Below the pieces are notes generated by a model. That model had not been told where the DNA came from, did no database searches, and worked only from the letters and a program-made list of their open reading frames with translations. The translations under genes were made by a program, and so were the position numbers. This document shows positions 1 to 6,633 of a DNA stretch of 10,276 nt, one piece after another; positions within the stretch are counted from its first letter, which is position 1; every line of letters starts with the position of its first letter. The stretch is from NCBI GenBank assembly GCA_902836505.1, contig CADFQU010000016.1, positions 1-10,276 of the forward strand, in the 5' to 3' direction. This DNA comes from Streptococcaceae bacterium. Lineage in GTDB: Bacteria; Bacillota; Bacilli; Lactobacillales; Streptococcaceae.

Positions 1-1
1 G

Positions 2-109
2 AATTGGTCATTAAATACCAGCCGCCAATACTTCATCAGCCGCAGCAGATGGGCGCTTGTGGAGCAACTGCGTCAGGATGAGATCATAGCTCGTCAATGG
101 ACCAGATAA
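2..109 (+). CDS. C-terminal end of an upstream gene (possibly ribF), cut by the window edge
   Basis: An open frame runs from the window edge to a TAA at 107-109 and encodes 35 residues ending ...LVEQLRQDEIIARQWTR. A good intrinsic terminator begins about 10 bases after the stop, which is what one expects of a real gene end and is the main support. The tail, with its LVxQLxxDExxA pattern, resembles from memory the last helix of the bifunctional riboflavin kinase/FAD synthetase RibF, and in other streptococci I recall ribF lying just upstream of an spx gene. The residues before that helix do not look convincingly like RibF, so the identity is a guess. The remaining coding sequence is outside the window. 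Confidence 0.5.
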   Translation, partial: NWSLNTSRQYFISRSRWALVEQLRQDEIIARQWTR

Positions 110-119
110 CTTTTGTTAG

Positions 120-149
120 AAATTCTCCCTTAAGGGGAGAATTTTCTTT
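120..149 (+). terminator. Rho-independent terminator of the upstream gene
   Basis: A perfect 10-bp stem (AAATTCTCCC at 120-129 paired with GGGAGAATTT at 135-144) encloses a 5-base loop (130-134) and is followed by TCTTT. It lies just after the TAA at 107-109 and before the spx promoter, so it separates the upstream gene from the spx cluster. The U-tract is short and interrupted by one C, but the stem is strong. Confidence 0.85.
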
Positions 150-168
150 GTCTAAATTCAAAAATCAC

Positions 169-197
169 TATGCAAGCACCGAATAATTTTGTATAAT
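169..197 (+). promoter_or_regulatory. Promoter of the spx cluster
   Basis: A perfect -10 hexamer TATAAT lies at 192-197, preceded directly by TTTTG. With a 17-bp spacer the -35 position (169-174) reads TATGCA, only 3 of 6 matches to TTGACA, so this is a strong -10 with a weak -35. Transcription would begin near 203-205, giving an untranslated leader of roughly 33 bases before the spx ATG at 237. The site lies between the upstream terminator and spx and is the only clear promoter for the four-gene cluster. No operator could be recognised. Confidence 0.7.
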
Positions 198-236
198 AGA
201 GTTAGCTAAGTGTGTCCAAAAAAAGAAGAGAAGAAC

Positions 237-638
237 ATGATTACATTATTTTTGTCTCCGAGTTGTACATCCTGTCGGAAGGCCCGGGCTTGGTTAGAAA
301 AACATGAGGTTCCTTTTAAGGAACACAATATTATGACGAGTCCTCTAACAACGGAGGAGTTGCGTAATATTTTAGCTCTAACTGAGAACGGTACAGACGA
401 TATTATTTCAACTCGTTCTAAAATTTTTCAGAAGTTAAATGTTGATGTAGAGGATTTATCGATTTCTGCTTTGATTAAGCTCATTGAGGAAAATCCTAGT
501 CTTTTGCGTCGCCCAATTATTCTAGACAAGAAACGGATGCAAATTGGTTTCAATGAGGATGAAATCCGCGCATTTCTCCCTCGTGGATATCGTAAGGAAG
601 AGTTAAGATCTGCTACATTAAGAGCGGAGATCCATTAA
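237..638 (+). CDS. spx: Spx-family redox-sensing transcriptional regulator (SpxA)
   Basis: A 133-residue protein of the ArsC/Spx thioredoxin-like family. Spx binds the C-terminal domain of the RNA polymerase alpha subunit and redirects transcription under disulfide and oxidative stress; its level is normally held down by ClpXP. Seen here: the redox switch C10-T-S-C13 in the start [13 protein letters not shown], the conserved Gly52 at the alpha-CTD contact, and the RRPI motif at residues 91-94 followed by the family tail ILDKKR...[13 protein letters not shown]. An in-frame GTG at 210 would add nine residues (CPKKEEKN...), but the ATG at 237 gives the exact family N-terminus and length and has AAGAGAAG upstream. 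Streptococci usually carry two paralogues, SpxA1 and SpxA2; which one this is cannot be decided from sequence alone. It is the first gene of the cluster, and the next gene begins one base after its stop. Confidence 0.95.
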   Translation: MITLFLSPSCTSCRKARAWLEKHEVPFKEHNIMTSPLTTEELRNILALTENGTDDIISTRSKIFQKLNVDVEDLSISALIKLIEENPSLLRRPIILDKKRMQIGFNEDEIRAFLPRGYRKEELRSATLRAEIH

Positions 639-639
639 T

Positions 640-918
640 ATGAATAAGAATTATAGTTACCCACTCGATTTATCGTGGAGCACTGAAGAGCTTGCTTCGG
701 TGCTTTCTTTTTTTAATCAGGTTGAACAAGCCTATGAACAAAAGGCAGATGCCCGCATCTACCTAGAAGCCTATAAGGCCTTTAAGAAAGTTGTCCCAAG
801 TATTGGCGAAGAAAAGCGTCTGGGCAAGGAATTTGAAGAGGTCAGTGGCTACTCATTTTACCGCGCAACCAAAGTTGCGAAAGAAAAAGGGGAAGGATGG
901 TTTTCGATTGATCAATAA
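640..918 (+). CDS. UPF0223 family protein of unknown function
   Basis: A 92-residue acidic, probably helical protein that I recognise as the UPF0223 (YktA-like) family found across Firmicutes. The hallmarks are the N-terminal [12 protein letters not shown] stretch, the central [21 protein letters not shown] segment, and the [13 protein letters not shown] end. It has no signal peptide, membrane segment or catalytic motif, so it is presumably cytoplasmic. The function is not established, and none is inferred beyond its place in the cluster. The ATG follows the spx stop codon by one base, with GGAG at 626-629 inside the end of spx, so translation is probably coupled to spx. Its last 11 bases overlap the proposed start of the next gene. 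The length is normal for the family. Confidence 0.9.
   Translation: MNKNYSYPLDLSWSTEELASVLSFFNQVEQAYEQKADARIYLEAYKAFKKVVPSIGEEKRLGKEFEEVSGYSFYRATKVAKEKGEGWFSIDQ
889..910 (+). promoter_or_regulatory. Ribosome binding site and TTG start of the monophosphatase gene
   Basis: GGGGAAGG at 889-896 lies 11 bases before an in-frame TTG at 908-910. No in-frame ATG is available near the expected N-terminus. The TTG gives the protein start [16 protein letters not shown], which matches how family members begin. The spacing is slightly long. The site lies entirely inside the end of the UPF0223 gene. Confidence 0.65.
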
Positions 919-1681
919 ATTAGAATTTGCTAAGACCATTGTCAAAGAAGCAGGAAGCTATCTAAGAGAACACTTACATGACCAGCTAGCGATTACTGTC
1001 AAAACAAATCCGACGGATTTGGTGACGCAGATGGACCAGGAAGTGCAAGCAACCCTGGTTGGTAAGATTTTGAAAGCTTATCCTGAAGACCAAATTTTTG
1101 CTGAAGAAGATGAACTTCGTGCTCCTATTCAGTCCGGCAAGGTATGGGTGATTGATCCCATTGATGGCACCAATAATTTTGTGACCCAAAAAGAAGATTT
1201 TGCTGTTATGGTTGCCTATTTTGAAGAAGGGATTGGCCAGTTTGGCTTGATCTATGATGTCATGCGCGACCATCTCTTTTTTGGTGGAAAGGATTTTGGA
1301 GTCTTTTGTAATGACAAAGAACTGAAACCATTTCAAAATCGGCCTCTTGGGGACTTATTAGTGGCTTCCAATGTTGGCATGCTCAAGACCAACGCTTGGG
1401 GCATGGCGGATCTGGGAGCAGAGTGCTTGGGGATTCGGGTCTATGGGAGCGCTGGTATCAGCTTTACCAAGATCCTATCTGGTGGCATTTTAGGCTACTT
1501 TAGCTACATCTGGCCTTGGGATTATGCCGCTGCAGCCATTATGGGCGAGTGTCTAGGCTACTCGGTCTTGACCTTGGAAGGGAAAGACCCCAACTATGAG
1601 ACCTTGGAGCCTATTATGATGGTGCCGACTTGTAAGCTAGATGAGATTCAACCTTTTTTGACGAAAGGAAAAAACGCATGA
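908..1681 (+). CDS. Inositol monophosphatase family protein
   Basis: A 257-residue metal-dependent phosphatase of the IMPase/FIG superfamily (lithium-sensitive, Mg2+-dependent in the best-known members). Counting from the TTG at 908, the metal-binding residues are visible: AEED with Glu66, the signature [12 protein letters not shown] with Asp83 and Asp86, and WDYAAA with Asp205. The family's usual GEE reads AEE here, a mild change. The real substrate in streptococci is not clear; candidates are inositol phosphates, other sugar phosphates and nucleotide phosphates, so a specific name such as suhB is not given. The frame stays open upstream to a TTG at 791, but that start would overlap UPF0223 by about 128 bases and add a basic, family-alien N-terminus. 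The gene ends in an ATGA overlap with the methyltransferase gene, implying coupled translation. Confidence 0.88.
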   Translation: MINKLEFAKTIVKEAGSYLREHLHDQLAITVKTNPTDLVTQMDQEVQATLVGKILKAYPEDQIFAEEDELRAPIQSGKVWVIDPIDGTNNFVTQKEDFAVMVAYFEEGIGQFGLIYDVMRDHLFFGGKDFGVFCNDKELKPFQNRPLGDLLVASNVGMLKTNAWGMADLGAECLGIRVYGSAGISFTKILSGGILGYFSYIWPWDYAAAAIMGECLGYSVLTLEGKDPNYETLEPIMMVPTCKLDEIQPFLTKGKNA

Positions 1682-2982
1682 CCTTTCCTCAAGGATTTAA
1701 AGAAAAGTATACCCAATTACTTGGAGAAGAGGCTGAAGCCTTCTTTCAAACCTTTGATGAACCAGCCGTTTCTGCCTATCGAACTAATCCATTAAAGGCA
1801 GTGCAAATCAGAGGCGATGAGCCCATTCCAGGCATGCCTTGGAGTTACTATGGCAAGGTATCGGGGAAATCCATCGCCCATGTCACAGGTTTGGTCTACT
1901 CGCAAGAACCCGCTGCCCAAATGGTGGCTCAAGTAGCGCATCCCAGTCCGGGTATGAAGGTCTTGGATCTTGCGGCAGCCCCTGGTGGAAAGACGACTCA
2001 CTTGCTCTCTTATTTAGGCAATCAAGGCCTCCTTATTTCTAATGAAATTCACAAGGGACGCTCCAAGATTCTGGTCGAGAATGTTGAACGCTTTGGTGCT
2101 CGTAACGTCGTGGTGACCAATGAATCAGCCGAACGTTTGGCAAAGGTTTTTCCAGCCTATTTTGATCTGATTGTTTTGGATGCTCCGTGTTCTGGTGAAG
2201 GAATGTTCCGGAAGCAGCCAGATGCCATGGACTACTGGAACCCAGATTATCCAGCTCAATGCGCAAGTCTTCAAAGAGAAATCTTAACAGATGCTATCAA
2301 GATGCTGGCACCAGGGGGACAGCTAGTTTATTCGACTTGTACCTGGGCCCCGGAAGAGAACGAAGAGATTGTCTCTTGGCTATTAGAAGAATATGAGCTA
2401 GAGTTGCTACCGATTGAAAAAATCAATGGTATGGTAGAAGGGATCGGACATCCTGAAACAGCTCGTATGTATCCTCATCATTTCAAGGGTGAAGGGCAAT
2501 TTGTTGCTAAATTCCTTTATCACGGAGAGCCTGAAGTTAAGAAGATCAAGGAAGGACGTTCCAATCTAACGGCTGAGCAGAAGAAGTTGTGGCAAGCTTT
2601 TGCCAAGGACTGCTTAGCCATCGACTTGGAGGGTCTCTACCAATGTTTTGGAGATCAGCTTTATCTCTTGCCTTCTGGACTTCCTGATTTGAAAAAGGTC
2701 AAGATTGCTCGCAATGGCTTGCACCTTGGAACCTTTAAGAAGAATCGCTTTGAACCTAGTTTTGCTTTGGGCCTAGCTCTGAAACCAGATCAAGTGAAGA
2801 AATCAGTCAGCTTGTCGGATCCAGACTTTAGTAAGTACGTGGCTGGAGAGACCATTCAGTTGGAGCAAGATTACGCAAATGGATGGTATCAGGTCCTGGT
2901 TGGAGGCAATGGTTTGGGCTTTGCAAAAGTAACGGGACGAACGTTAAAAAATTTCTTTCCAAAAGGCTTGAGATTTAGATAA
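1678..2982 (+). CDS. rsmF: RsmF-type 16S rRNA (cytosine-C5) methyltransferase
   Basis: A 434-residue SAM-dependent RNA m5C methyltransferase of the NOL1/NOP2/Sun (YebU/RsmF) family. Such enzymes methylate cytosines near the 16S rRNA decoding centre (C1407 in E. coli; several nearby positions in Thermus). The N-terminal region (about 1-85) is followed by the Rossmann methyltransferase core: the SAM loop LDLAAAPGGKT at residues 96-106, DAPCSGEGMFRK with Cys171 of the PCS motif at about 168-179, and YSTCTW with catalytic Cys221. Both cysteines needed for the covalent mechanism are present. Residues of about 285-434 form the RsmF-specific C-terminal RNA-binding part, which supports RsmF over RsmB. 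The start is the ATG of an ATGA overlap with the previous gene, with AAAGGA at 1665-1670. Exact target positions cannot be read from sequence. Confidence 0.9.
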   Translation: MTFPQGFKEKYTQLLGEEAEAFFQTFDEPAVSAYRTNPLKAVQIRGDEPIPGMPWSYYGKVSGKSIAHVTGLVYSQEPAAQMVAQVAHPSPGMKVLDLAAAPGGKTTHLLSYLGNQGLLISNEIHKGRSKILVENVERFGARNVVVTNESAERLAKVFPAYFDLIVLDAPCSGEGMFRKQPDAMDYWNPDYPAQCASLQREILTDAIKMLAPGGQLVYSTCTWAPEENEEIVSWLLEEYELELLPIEKINGMVEGIGHPETARMYPHHFKGEGQFVAKFLYHGEPEVKKIKEGRSNLTAEQKKLWQAFAKDCLAIDLEGLYQCFGDQLYLLPSGLPDLKKVKIARNGLHLGTFKKNRFEPSFALGLALKPDQVKKSVSLSDPDFSKYVAGETIQLEQDYANGWYQVLVGGNGLGFAKVTGRTLKNFFPKGLRFR

Positions 2983-3007
2983 ATTATTAGGAAATGCAGT
3001 CTTTCTA

Positions 3008-3042
3008 TGTTATAGTGGAAATAGAGTGGTTCTTGCTAGAAT
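3008..3042 (+). promoter_or_regulatory. pst promoter region with 11-bp-spaced direct repeats
   Basis: Two extended -10 elements are visible: TGTTATAGT at 3008-3016 and TGCTAGAAT at 3034-3042. The second has no recognisable -35. In that place lie two near-identical octamers, TATAGTGG (3011-3018) and TAGAGTGG (3022-3029), offset by exactly 11 bp. That is one helical turn, the spacing used by PhoB/PhoP-family response regulators. The first -10 overlaps the first repeat, so a bound regulator could switch between the two promoters. Transcripts would carry leaders of about 64 or 90 bases before pstS. The regulator gene is not in the window; a PnpR/PhoP-type regulator is inferred from the arrangement only. 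Confidence 0.5.
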
Positions 3043-3100
3043 ACTAGAAGATGACCAAGTGTTTAGAGATAACATTTAAACGATATTTGATTTTGATTCA

Positions 3101-3115
3101 AGGAGACTTACATTG
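3101..3115 (+). promoter_or_regulatory. pstS ribosome binding site and TTG start codon
   Basis: AGGAGA at 3101-3106 stands six bases before TTG at 3113-3115. The TTG opens a perfect lipoprotein signal peptide ([13 protein letters not shown]...LSAC). The nearby ATG at 3121 is in another frame, so TTG is the only sensible start. Confidence 0.85.
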
Positions 3116-3979
3116 AATAAATGCAAAAAGCTAGTCCTTGGGCTAGCAACAGTAGCACTCGCAGCTTCTCTATCTGCCTGTGCATCTTGGATTGACCGTG
3201 GAGAAGCGATTACAGCTGTTGGATCGACAGCCCTACAACCGCTCGTTGAAGGGGTGGTAGATCGTTATGTGGAAGAACATCCCGGTAAGATTGTTAATGT
3301 CCAAGGAGGCGGATCTGGTACAGGTCTTTCTCAGGTCCAATCGGGAGCTGTGGATATTGGAAATAGTGACCTCTTTGCAGAGGAAAAAGATGGAATAGAT
3401 GCTTCTAGCTTGGTAGACCATCAAGTGGCAGTAGCAGGAACAGCCATCATTGCCAATAAGAATATTTCCGTAGACGATTTGACAACTGAACAATTGCGTA
3501 AGATTTTTACTGGTGAATATACCAACTGGAAGCAATTGGGGGGTGAGGATCTTGAAATTACCATTGTGAACCGGGCAGTAGGATCCGGTAGCCGTGCCGT
3601 ATTCGATGACATCATCATGAATGGGAAAGATCCTAAACAGGCTCAGGAACAGGATTCCAATGGAATGGTGAAAAACATTGTTTCCCAGACTCCAGGTGCC
3701 ATTTCTTATTTGGCTTTTACCTACGTGGATGATAGTGTCAAAACCATGAAGCTAAATGGCTATGAACCAACTAAGGAAAACGTGGTGAATAATAACTGGC
3801 CAATTTGGTCCTACGAACACATGTATACCAAGGGAGAGCCAAGTAAATTGGCCAAGAAATTCTTGGATTATATGATGACAGATGAGGTCCAGCAGGAAAT
3901 CGTTGGTAAGATGGGCTATATCCCAATCAATGATATGAAAGTCAGCCGTGATCTTGACGGTAACATTACGAAGAAATAA
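3113..3979 (+). CDS. pstS: Phosphate ABC transporter substrate-binding lipoprotein PstS
   Basis: A 288-residue phosphate-binding protein that captures inorganic phosphate outside the membrane and hands it to PstC/PstA. Residues 1-22 are a lipoprotein signal peptide with lipobox L20-S-A-C23, so mature PstS is lipid-anchored at Cys23, as usual in Gram-positives. Phosphate-binding motifs typical of PstS are visible: VGSTAL at 36-41, GGGSGTG at 65-71, DIGNSD at 81-86 and GSGSR at 157-161. The length matches streptococcal PstS. Translation starts at TTG with a strong Shine-Dalgarno. It is the first gene of the pst operon and is followed 17 bases later by pstC. Its upstream region carries the candidate response-regulator repeats, which fits induction by phosphate limitation. 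Confidence 0.95.
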   Translation: MNKCKKLVLGLATVALAASLSACASWIDRGEAITAVGSTALQPLVEGVVDRYVEEHPGKIVNVQGGGSGTGLSQVQSGAVDIGNSDLFAEEKDGIDASSLVDHQVAVAGTAIIANKNISVDDLTTEQLRKIFTGEYTNWKQLGGEDLEITIVNRAVGSGSRAVFDDIIMNGKDPKQAQEQDSNGMVKNIVSQTPGAISYLAFTYVDDSVKTMKLNGYEPTKENVVNNNWPIWSYEHMYTKGEPSKLAKKFLDYMMTDEVQQEIVGKMGYIPINDMKVSRDLDGNITKK

Positions 3980-3996
3980 GAAGAATTAGGTAAAAC

Positions 3997-4908
3997 ATGA
4001 ACGAAGTAGCAAAAAAAATGCTCGCAAAGTCCAATAATTCTCGTTTGGAAAAGTTTGGTAAAACCATTACCTTCTGTTGTATGAGTTTGATTGTCTTTGT
4101 TGTAGCTTTGATTTTGATTTTTGTAGCTCAAAAGGGATTATCGACCTTCTTTGTCAACAAGGTCAATGTCTTTAGTTTCCTTTTCGGATCCACATGGAAT
4201 CCGTCAGGGAAAGAATTTGGGGCTTTGCCAATGATCTTGGGTTCCTTCATTGTAACCCTCTTGTCTGCTTTGGTGGCGACACCTTTTGCCATTGGTGCAG
4301 CAGTCTTTATGACAGAAGTATCTCCTAAGGGATCTCGTCTCTTACAACCAGCCATTGAATTGTTGGTAGGGATTCCTTCCGTTGTATATGGATTTATTGG
4401 TTTGCAAGTAGTGGTTCCATTTGTTCGTTCCATCTTTGGTGGAACAGGATTTGGGATCTTGTCAGGGGTCTTTGTCCTCTTTGTCATGATTCTTCCAACT
4501 GTGACTTTCATGACAACAGATAGCTTACGAGCAGTACCTCGTCACTATCGGGAAGCGAGTATGGCTATGGGAGCTACTCGCTGGCAAACCATCTGGCATG
4601 TTACCTTAAAGGCCGCTCGCTCAGGTATTTTTACGGCGGTTGTCTTTGGGATGGCGCGTGCCTTCGGGGAAGCCTTGGCTATTCAGATGGTAGTCGGAAA
4701 CTCAGCAGTTGTTCCAACATCTTTAACAACTCCAGCTTCCACCTTGACTTCCATTTTGACCATGGGTATCGGAAATACGGTTATGGGAACAGTTAACAAC
4801 AACGTTCTCTGGTCACTTGCCTTGGTGCTCTTGCTGATGAGCTTAGCATTCAACAGCGTTATCAAATTGATCACGAAAGAAAGAGGTAAGAAGAACTATG
4901 CACGCTAA
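3997..4908 (+). CDS. pstC: Phosphate ABC transporter permease PstC
   Basis: A 303-residue inner-membrane permease that forms half of the phosphate channel with PstA. About six hydrophobic segments are visible, at roughly residues 24-44, 78-104, 120-140, 152-172, 210-234 and 268-290. The cytoplasmic EAA loop that docks onto the ATPase reads EASMAMGATRWQTIW at 186-200, with the conserved Gly192, and is followed by the MARAFGEALA helix typical of PstC. The ATG at 3997 has TTAGGT upstream, a modest ribosome site, so coupling to pstS may help. The last 11 bases overlap pstA. The length and domain plan are normal for the family. Confidence 0.95.
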   Translation: MNEVAKKMLAKSNNSRLEKFGKTITFCCMSLIVFVVALILIFVAQKGLSTFFVNKVNVFSFLFGSTWNPSGKEFGALPMILGSFIVTLLSALVATPFAIGAAVFMTEVSPKGSRLLQPAIELLVGIPSVVYGFIGLQVVVPFVRSIFGGTGFGILSGVFVLFVMILPTVTFMTTDSLRAVPRHYREASMAMGATRWQTIWHVTLKAARSGIFTAVVFGMARAFGEALAIQMVVGNSAVVPTSLTTPASTLTSILTMGIGNTVMGTVNNNVLWSLALVLLLMSLAFNSVIKLITKERGKKNYAR

Positions 4909-5782
4909 AAAAATAGATAAGATAGCGACAGGGATTCTCTATGCAATTGCTGGAATTATTGTTACGATTCTTGCTTCTTTGATTCTCTATATCTTGGTTA
5001 GAGGGTTGCCGCATGTGTCTTGGACCTTCTTGACCAGCAAATCCTCTTCTTACCAAGCAGGTGGAGGGATTGGGATTCAGCTTTATAATTCCTTCTTCCT
5101 CTTAGTCATTACCTTGATTATTTCCTTCCCACTTTCTTTGGGGGCAGGGATCTACTTGTCAGAGTATGCCAAGAAGGGGCCATTGACCAATTTGGTCCGG
5201 ACCTGTATTGAGATCTTGTCTTCCCTCCCATCGGTCGTGGTTGGTCTCTTTGGTTATTTGGTCTTTGTAGTGCAGTTCCAATATGGCTTCTCGATTATTT
5301 CTGGAGCCTTGGCCTTGACGGTCTTTAACCTGCCACAGATGACGCGGAACATTGAAGATAGTTTGCAAAACGTCCACCATACACAAAGAGAAGCTGGACT
5401 TGCGCTTGGAATCTCTCGTTGGGAAACCGTGATTCACGTGGTGGTACCAGAAGCCTTACCAAGTATCATTACGGGTGTTGTACTAGCTTCTGGACGGATT
5501 TTTGGGGAAGCAGCGGCCTTGATTTATACAGCTGGTCAGTCTGCCCCAGCCTTGGATTGGAGTAACTGGAACCTCTTCAGTGTGACCAGTCCGATCTCTA
5601 TTTTCCGTCAAGCAGAAACACTAGCAGTCCACATTTGGAAAGTCAATAGTGAAGGGACCATTCCAGATGCTATTGAAGTATCCGCTGGTTCTGCAGCAGT
5701 TTTGTTGATCTTCATTTTGATATTCAACTTTGGAGCACGTAAGCTCGGTACTTACCTCCATAAGAAATTAACCTCAGCATAA
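4898..5782 (+). CDS. pstA: Phosphate ABC transporter permease PstA
   Basis: A 294-residue permease and partner of PstC in the phosphate channel. The first membrane span is at about 12-34; further hydrophobic segments lie at about 66-88, 108-127, 131-147, 187-212 and 262-280. The EAA loop is EAGLALGISRWETVI at 165-179, and the following VVLASGRIFGEAAAL stretch is typical of PstA. The ATG lies inside the end of pstC with AAGAGG upstream, so translation is probably coupled and yields matched amounts of the two permeases. Eleven bases separate its stop from pstB1. Nothing is truncated or unusual. Confidence 0.95.
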   Translation: MHAKKIDKIATGILYAIAGIIVTILASLILYILVRGLPHVSWTFLTSKSSSYQAGGGIGIQLYNSFFLLVITLIISFPLSLGAGIYLSEYAKKGPLTNLVRTCIEILSSLPSVVVGLFGYLVFVVQFQYGFSIISGALALTVFNLPQMTRNIEDSLQNVHHTQREAGLALGISRWETVIHVVVPEALPSIITGVVLASGRIFGEAAALIYTAGQSAPALDWSNWNLFSVTSPISIFRQAETLAVHIWKVNSEGTIPDAIEVSAGSAAVLLIFILIFNFGARKLGTYLHKKLTSA

Positions 5783-5793
5783 AAGGAGAAGAA

Positions 5794-6597
5794 ATGTCAA
5801 AGTACAATTGGGATGAGAAACATATCATTACTTTTCCTGAAGAAAAAGTGGTCCTTTCGACCAAAGACTTGCATGTCTACTATGGTTCAAATGAATCCAT
5901 CAAGGGCGTGGATATGCAGTTTGAGAAGAATAAAATCACAGCTTTGATTGGTCCTTCTGGATCTGGAAAGTCCACCTATCTTAGAAGTTTGAACCGGATG
6001 AACGATACCATTGATATTGCGCGTGTGACTGGTGAGATCTGGTATGAAGGGATCGACGTCAACCGTCCTGATATCAATGTTTATGAAATGAGAAAACATA
6101 TCGGGATGGTCTTCCAACGACCAAATCCGTTTGCCAAGTCCATCTACCGCAATATTACCTTCCCTCACGAACGGGCAGGAGTCAAAGACAAGAAGGTCTT
6201 GGATGAAATCGTAGAAAAATCCTTGAAGCAAGCAGCCCTCTGGGATCAGGTTAAGGATGACTTGCACAAGTCTGCTTTGACGCTATCAGGAGGTCAACAG
6301 CAACGCCTTTGTATTGCCCGTGCTATCTCCGTTAAACCAGAGATTTTGCTCATGGATGAGCCGGCTTCAGCCTTGGATCCTATCGCAACAGCCCAGTTGG
6401 AAGAAACCATGCTGGAGTTGAAGAAAGATTACACTATTATCATCGTGACCCACAGTATGCAACAGGCTGCTCGTGCTAGTGATTATACAGGATTCTTTTA
6501 TCTAGGCGATTTGATCGAGTATGATAAAACAGCCAACATTTTCCAAAATGCAAAACTACAATCAACCAACGATTATGTGTCTGGTCACTTTGGATAG
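5794..6597 (+). CDS. pstB: Phosphate ABC transporter ATPase PstB, copy 1
   Basis: A 267-residue cytoplasmic ATPase that powers phosphate import through PstC/PstA. All nucleotide-binding motifs are intact: Walker [10 protein letters not shown] at 53-61, Q-loop Gln108 in VFQRPNPF, signature LSGGQ at 164-168, Walker B ILLMDEP at 184-190 with catalytic Glu189, D-loop SALD, and the switch His220 in VTHSMQQA. It is 15 residues longer than the second copy, mostly through an N-terminal extension (SKYNWDEKHIITFPEEK). The segment after the Q-loop (RNITFPHERAGVKDKK) differs from the second copy ([16 protein letters not shown]), so this is an old duplication rather than a recent one. AAAGGAG lies six to ten bases upstream of the ATG. 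It probably pairs with the second PstB or with itself; which applies is unknown. Confidence 0.95.
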   Translation: MSKYNWDEKHIITFPEEKVVLSTKDLHVYYGSNESIKGVDMQFEKNKITALIGPSGSGKSTYLRSLNRMNDTIDIARVTGEIWYEGIDVNRPDINVYEMRKHIGMVFQRPNPFAKSIYRNITFPHERAGVKDKKVLDEIVEKSLKQAALWDQVKDDLHKSALTLSGGQQQRLCIARAISVKPEILLMDEPASALDPIATAQLEETMLELKKDYTIIIVTHSMQQAARASDYTGFFYLGDLIEYDKTANIFQNAKLQSTNDYVSGHFG

Positions 6598-6633
6598 GAA
6601 TTGGTAACATAGAAACAACATAAGGATGAAAAC

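Noticed and set aside
210..236. GTG at 210 as the spx start
   Set aside because: It adds nine residues absent from the Spx family and lies almost directly after the predicted transcription start; the ATG at 237 gives the exact family N-terminus.
791..907. TTG at 791 as the start of the monophosphatase gene
   Set aside because: The added residues are a shifted-frame reading of UPF0223, strongly basic and unlike the family.
986..1336. Open frame of 116 codons on the minus strand
   Set aside because: It lies wholly inside the monophosphatase gene, has no recognisable motif and no convincing ribosome site; it is a shadow frame.
3086..3097. Tandem TTTGAT repeat before pstS as an operator
   Set aside because: It is only six bases repeated in A+T-rich leader DNA, downstream of both candidate promoters and next to the ribosome site; chance is likely.
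4128..4511. Open frame of 127 codons on the minus strand
   Set aside because: It is antisense to pstC; its Lys/Pro/Thr-rich composition mirrors the hydrophobic codons of the membrane gene.
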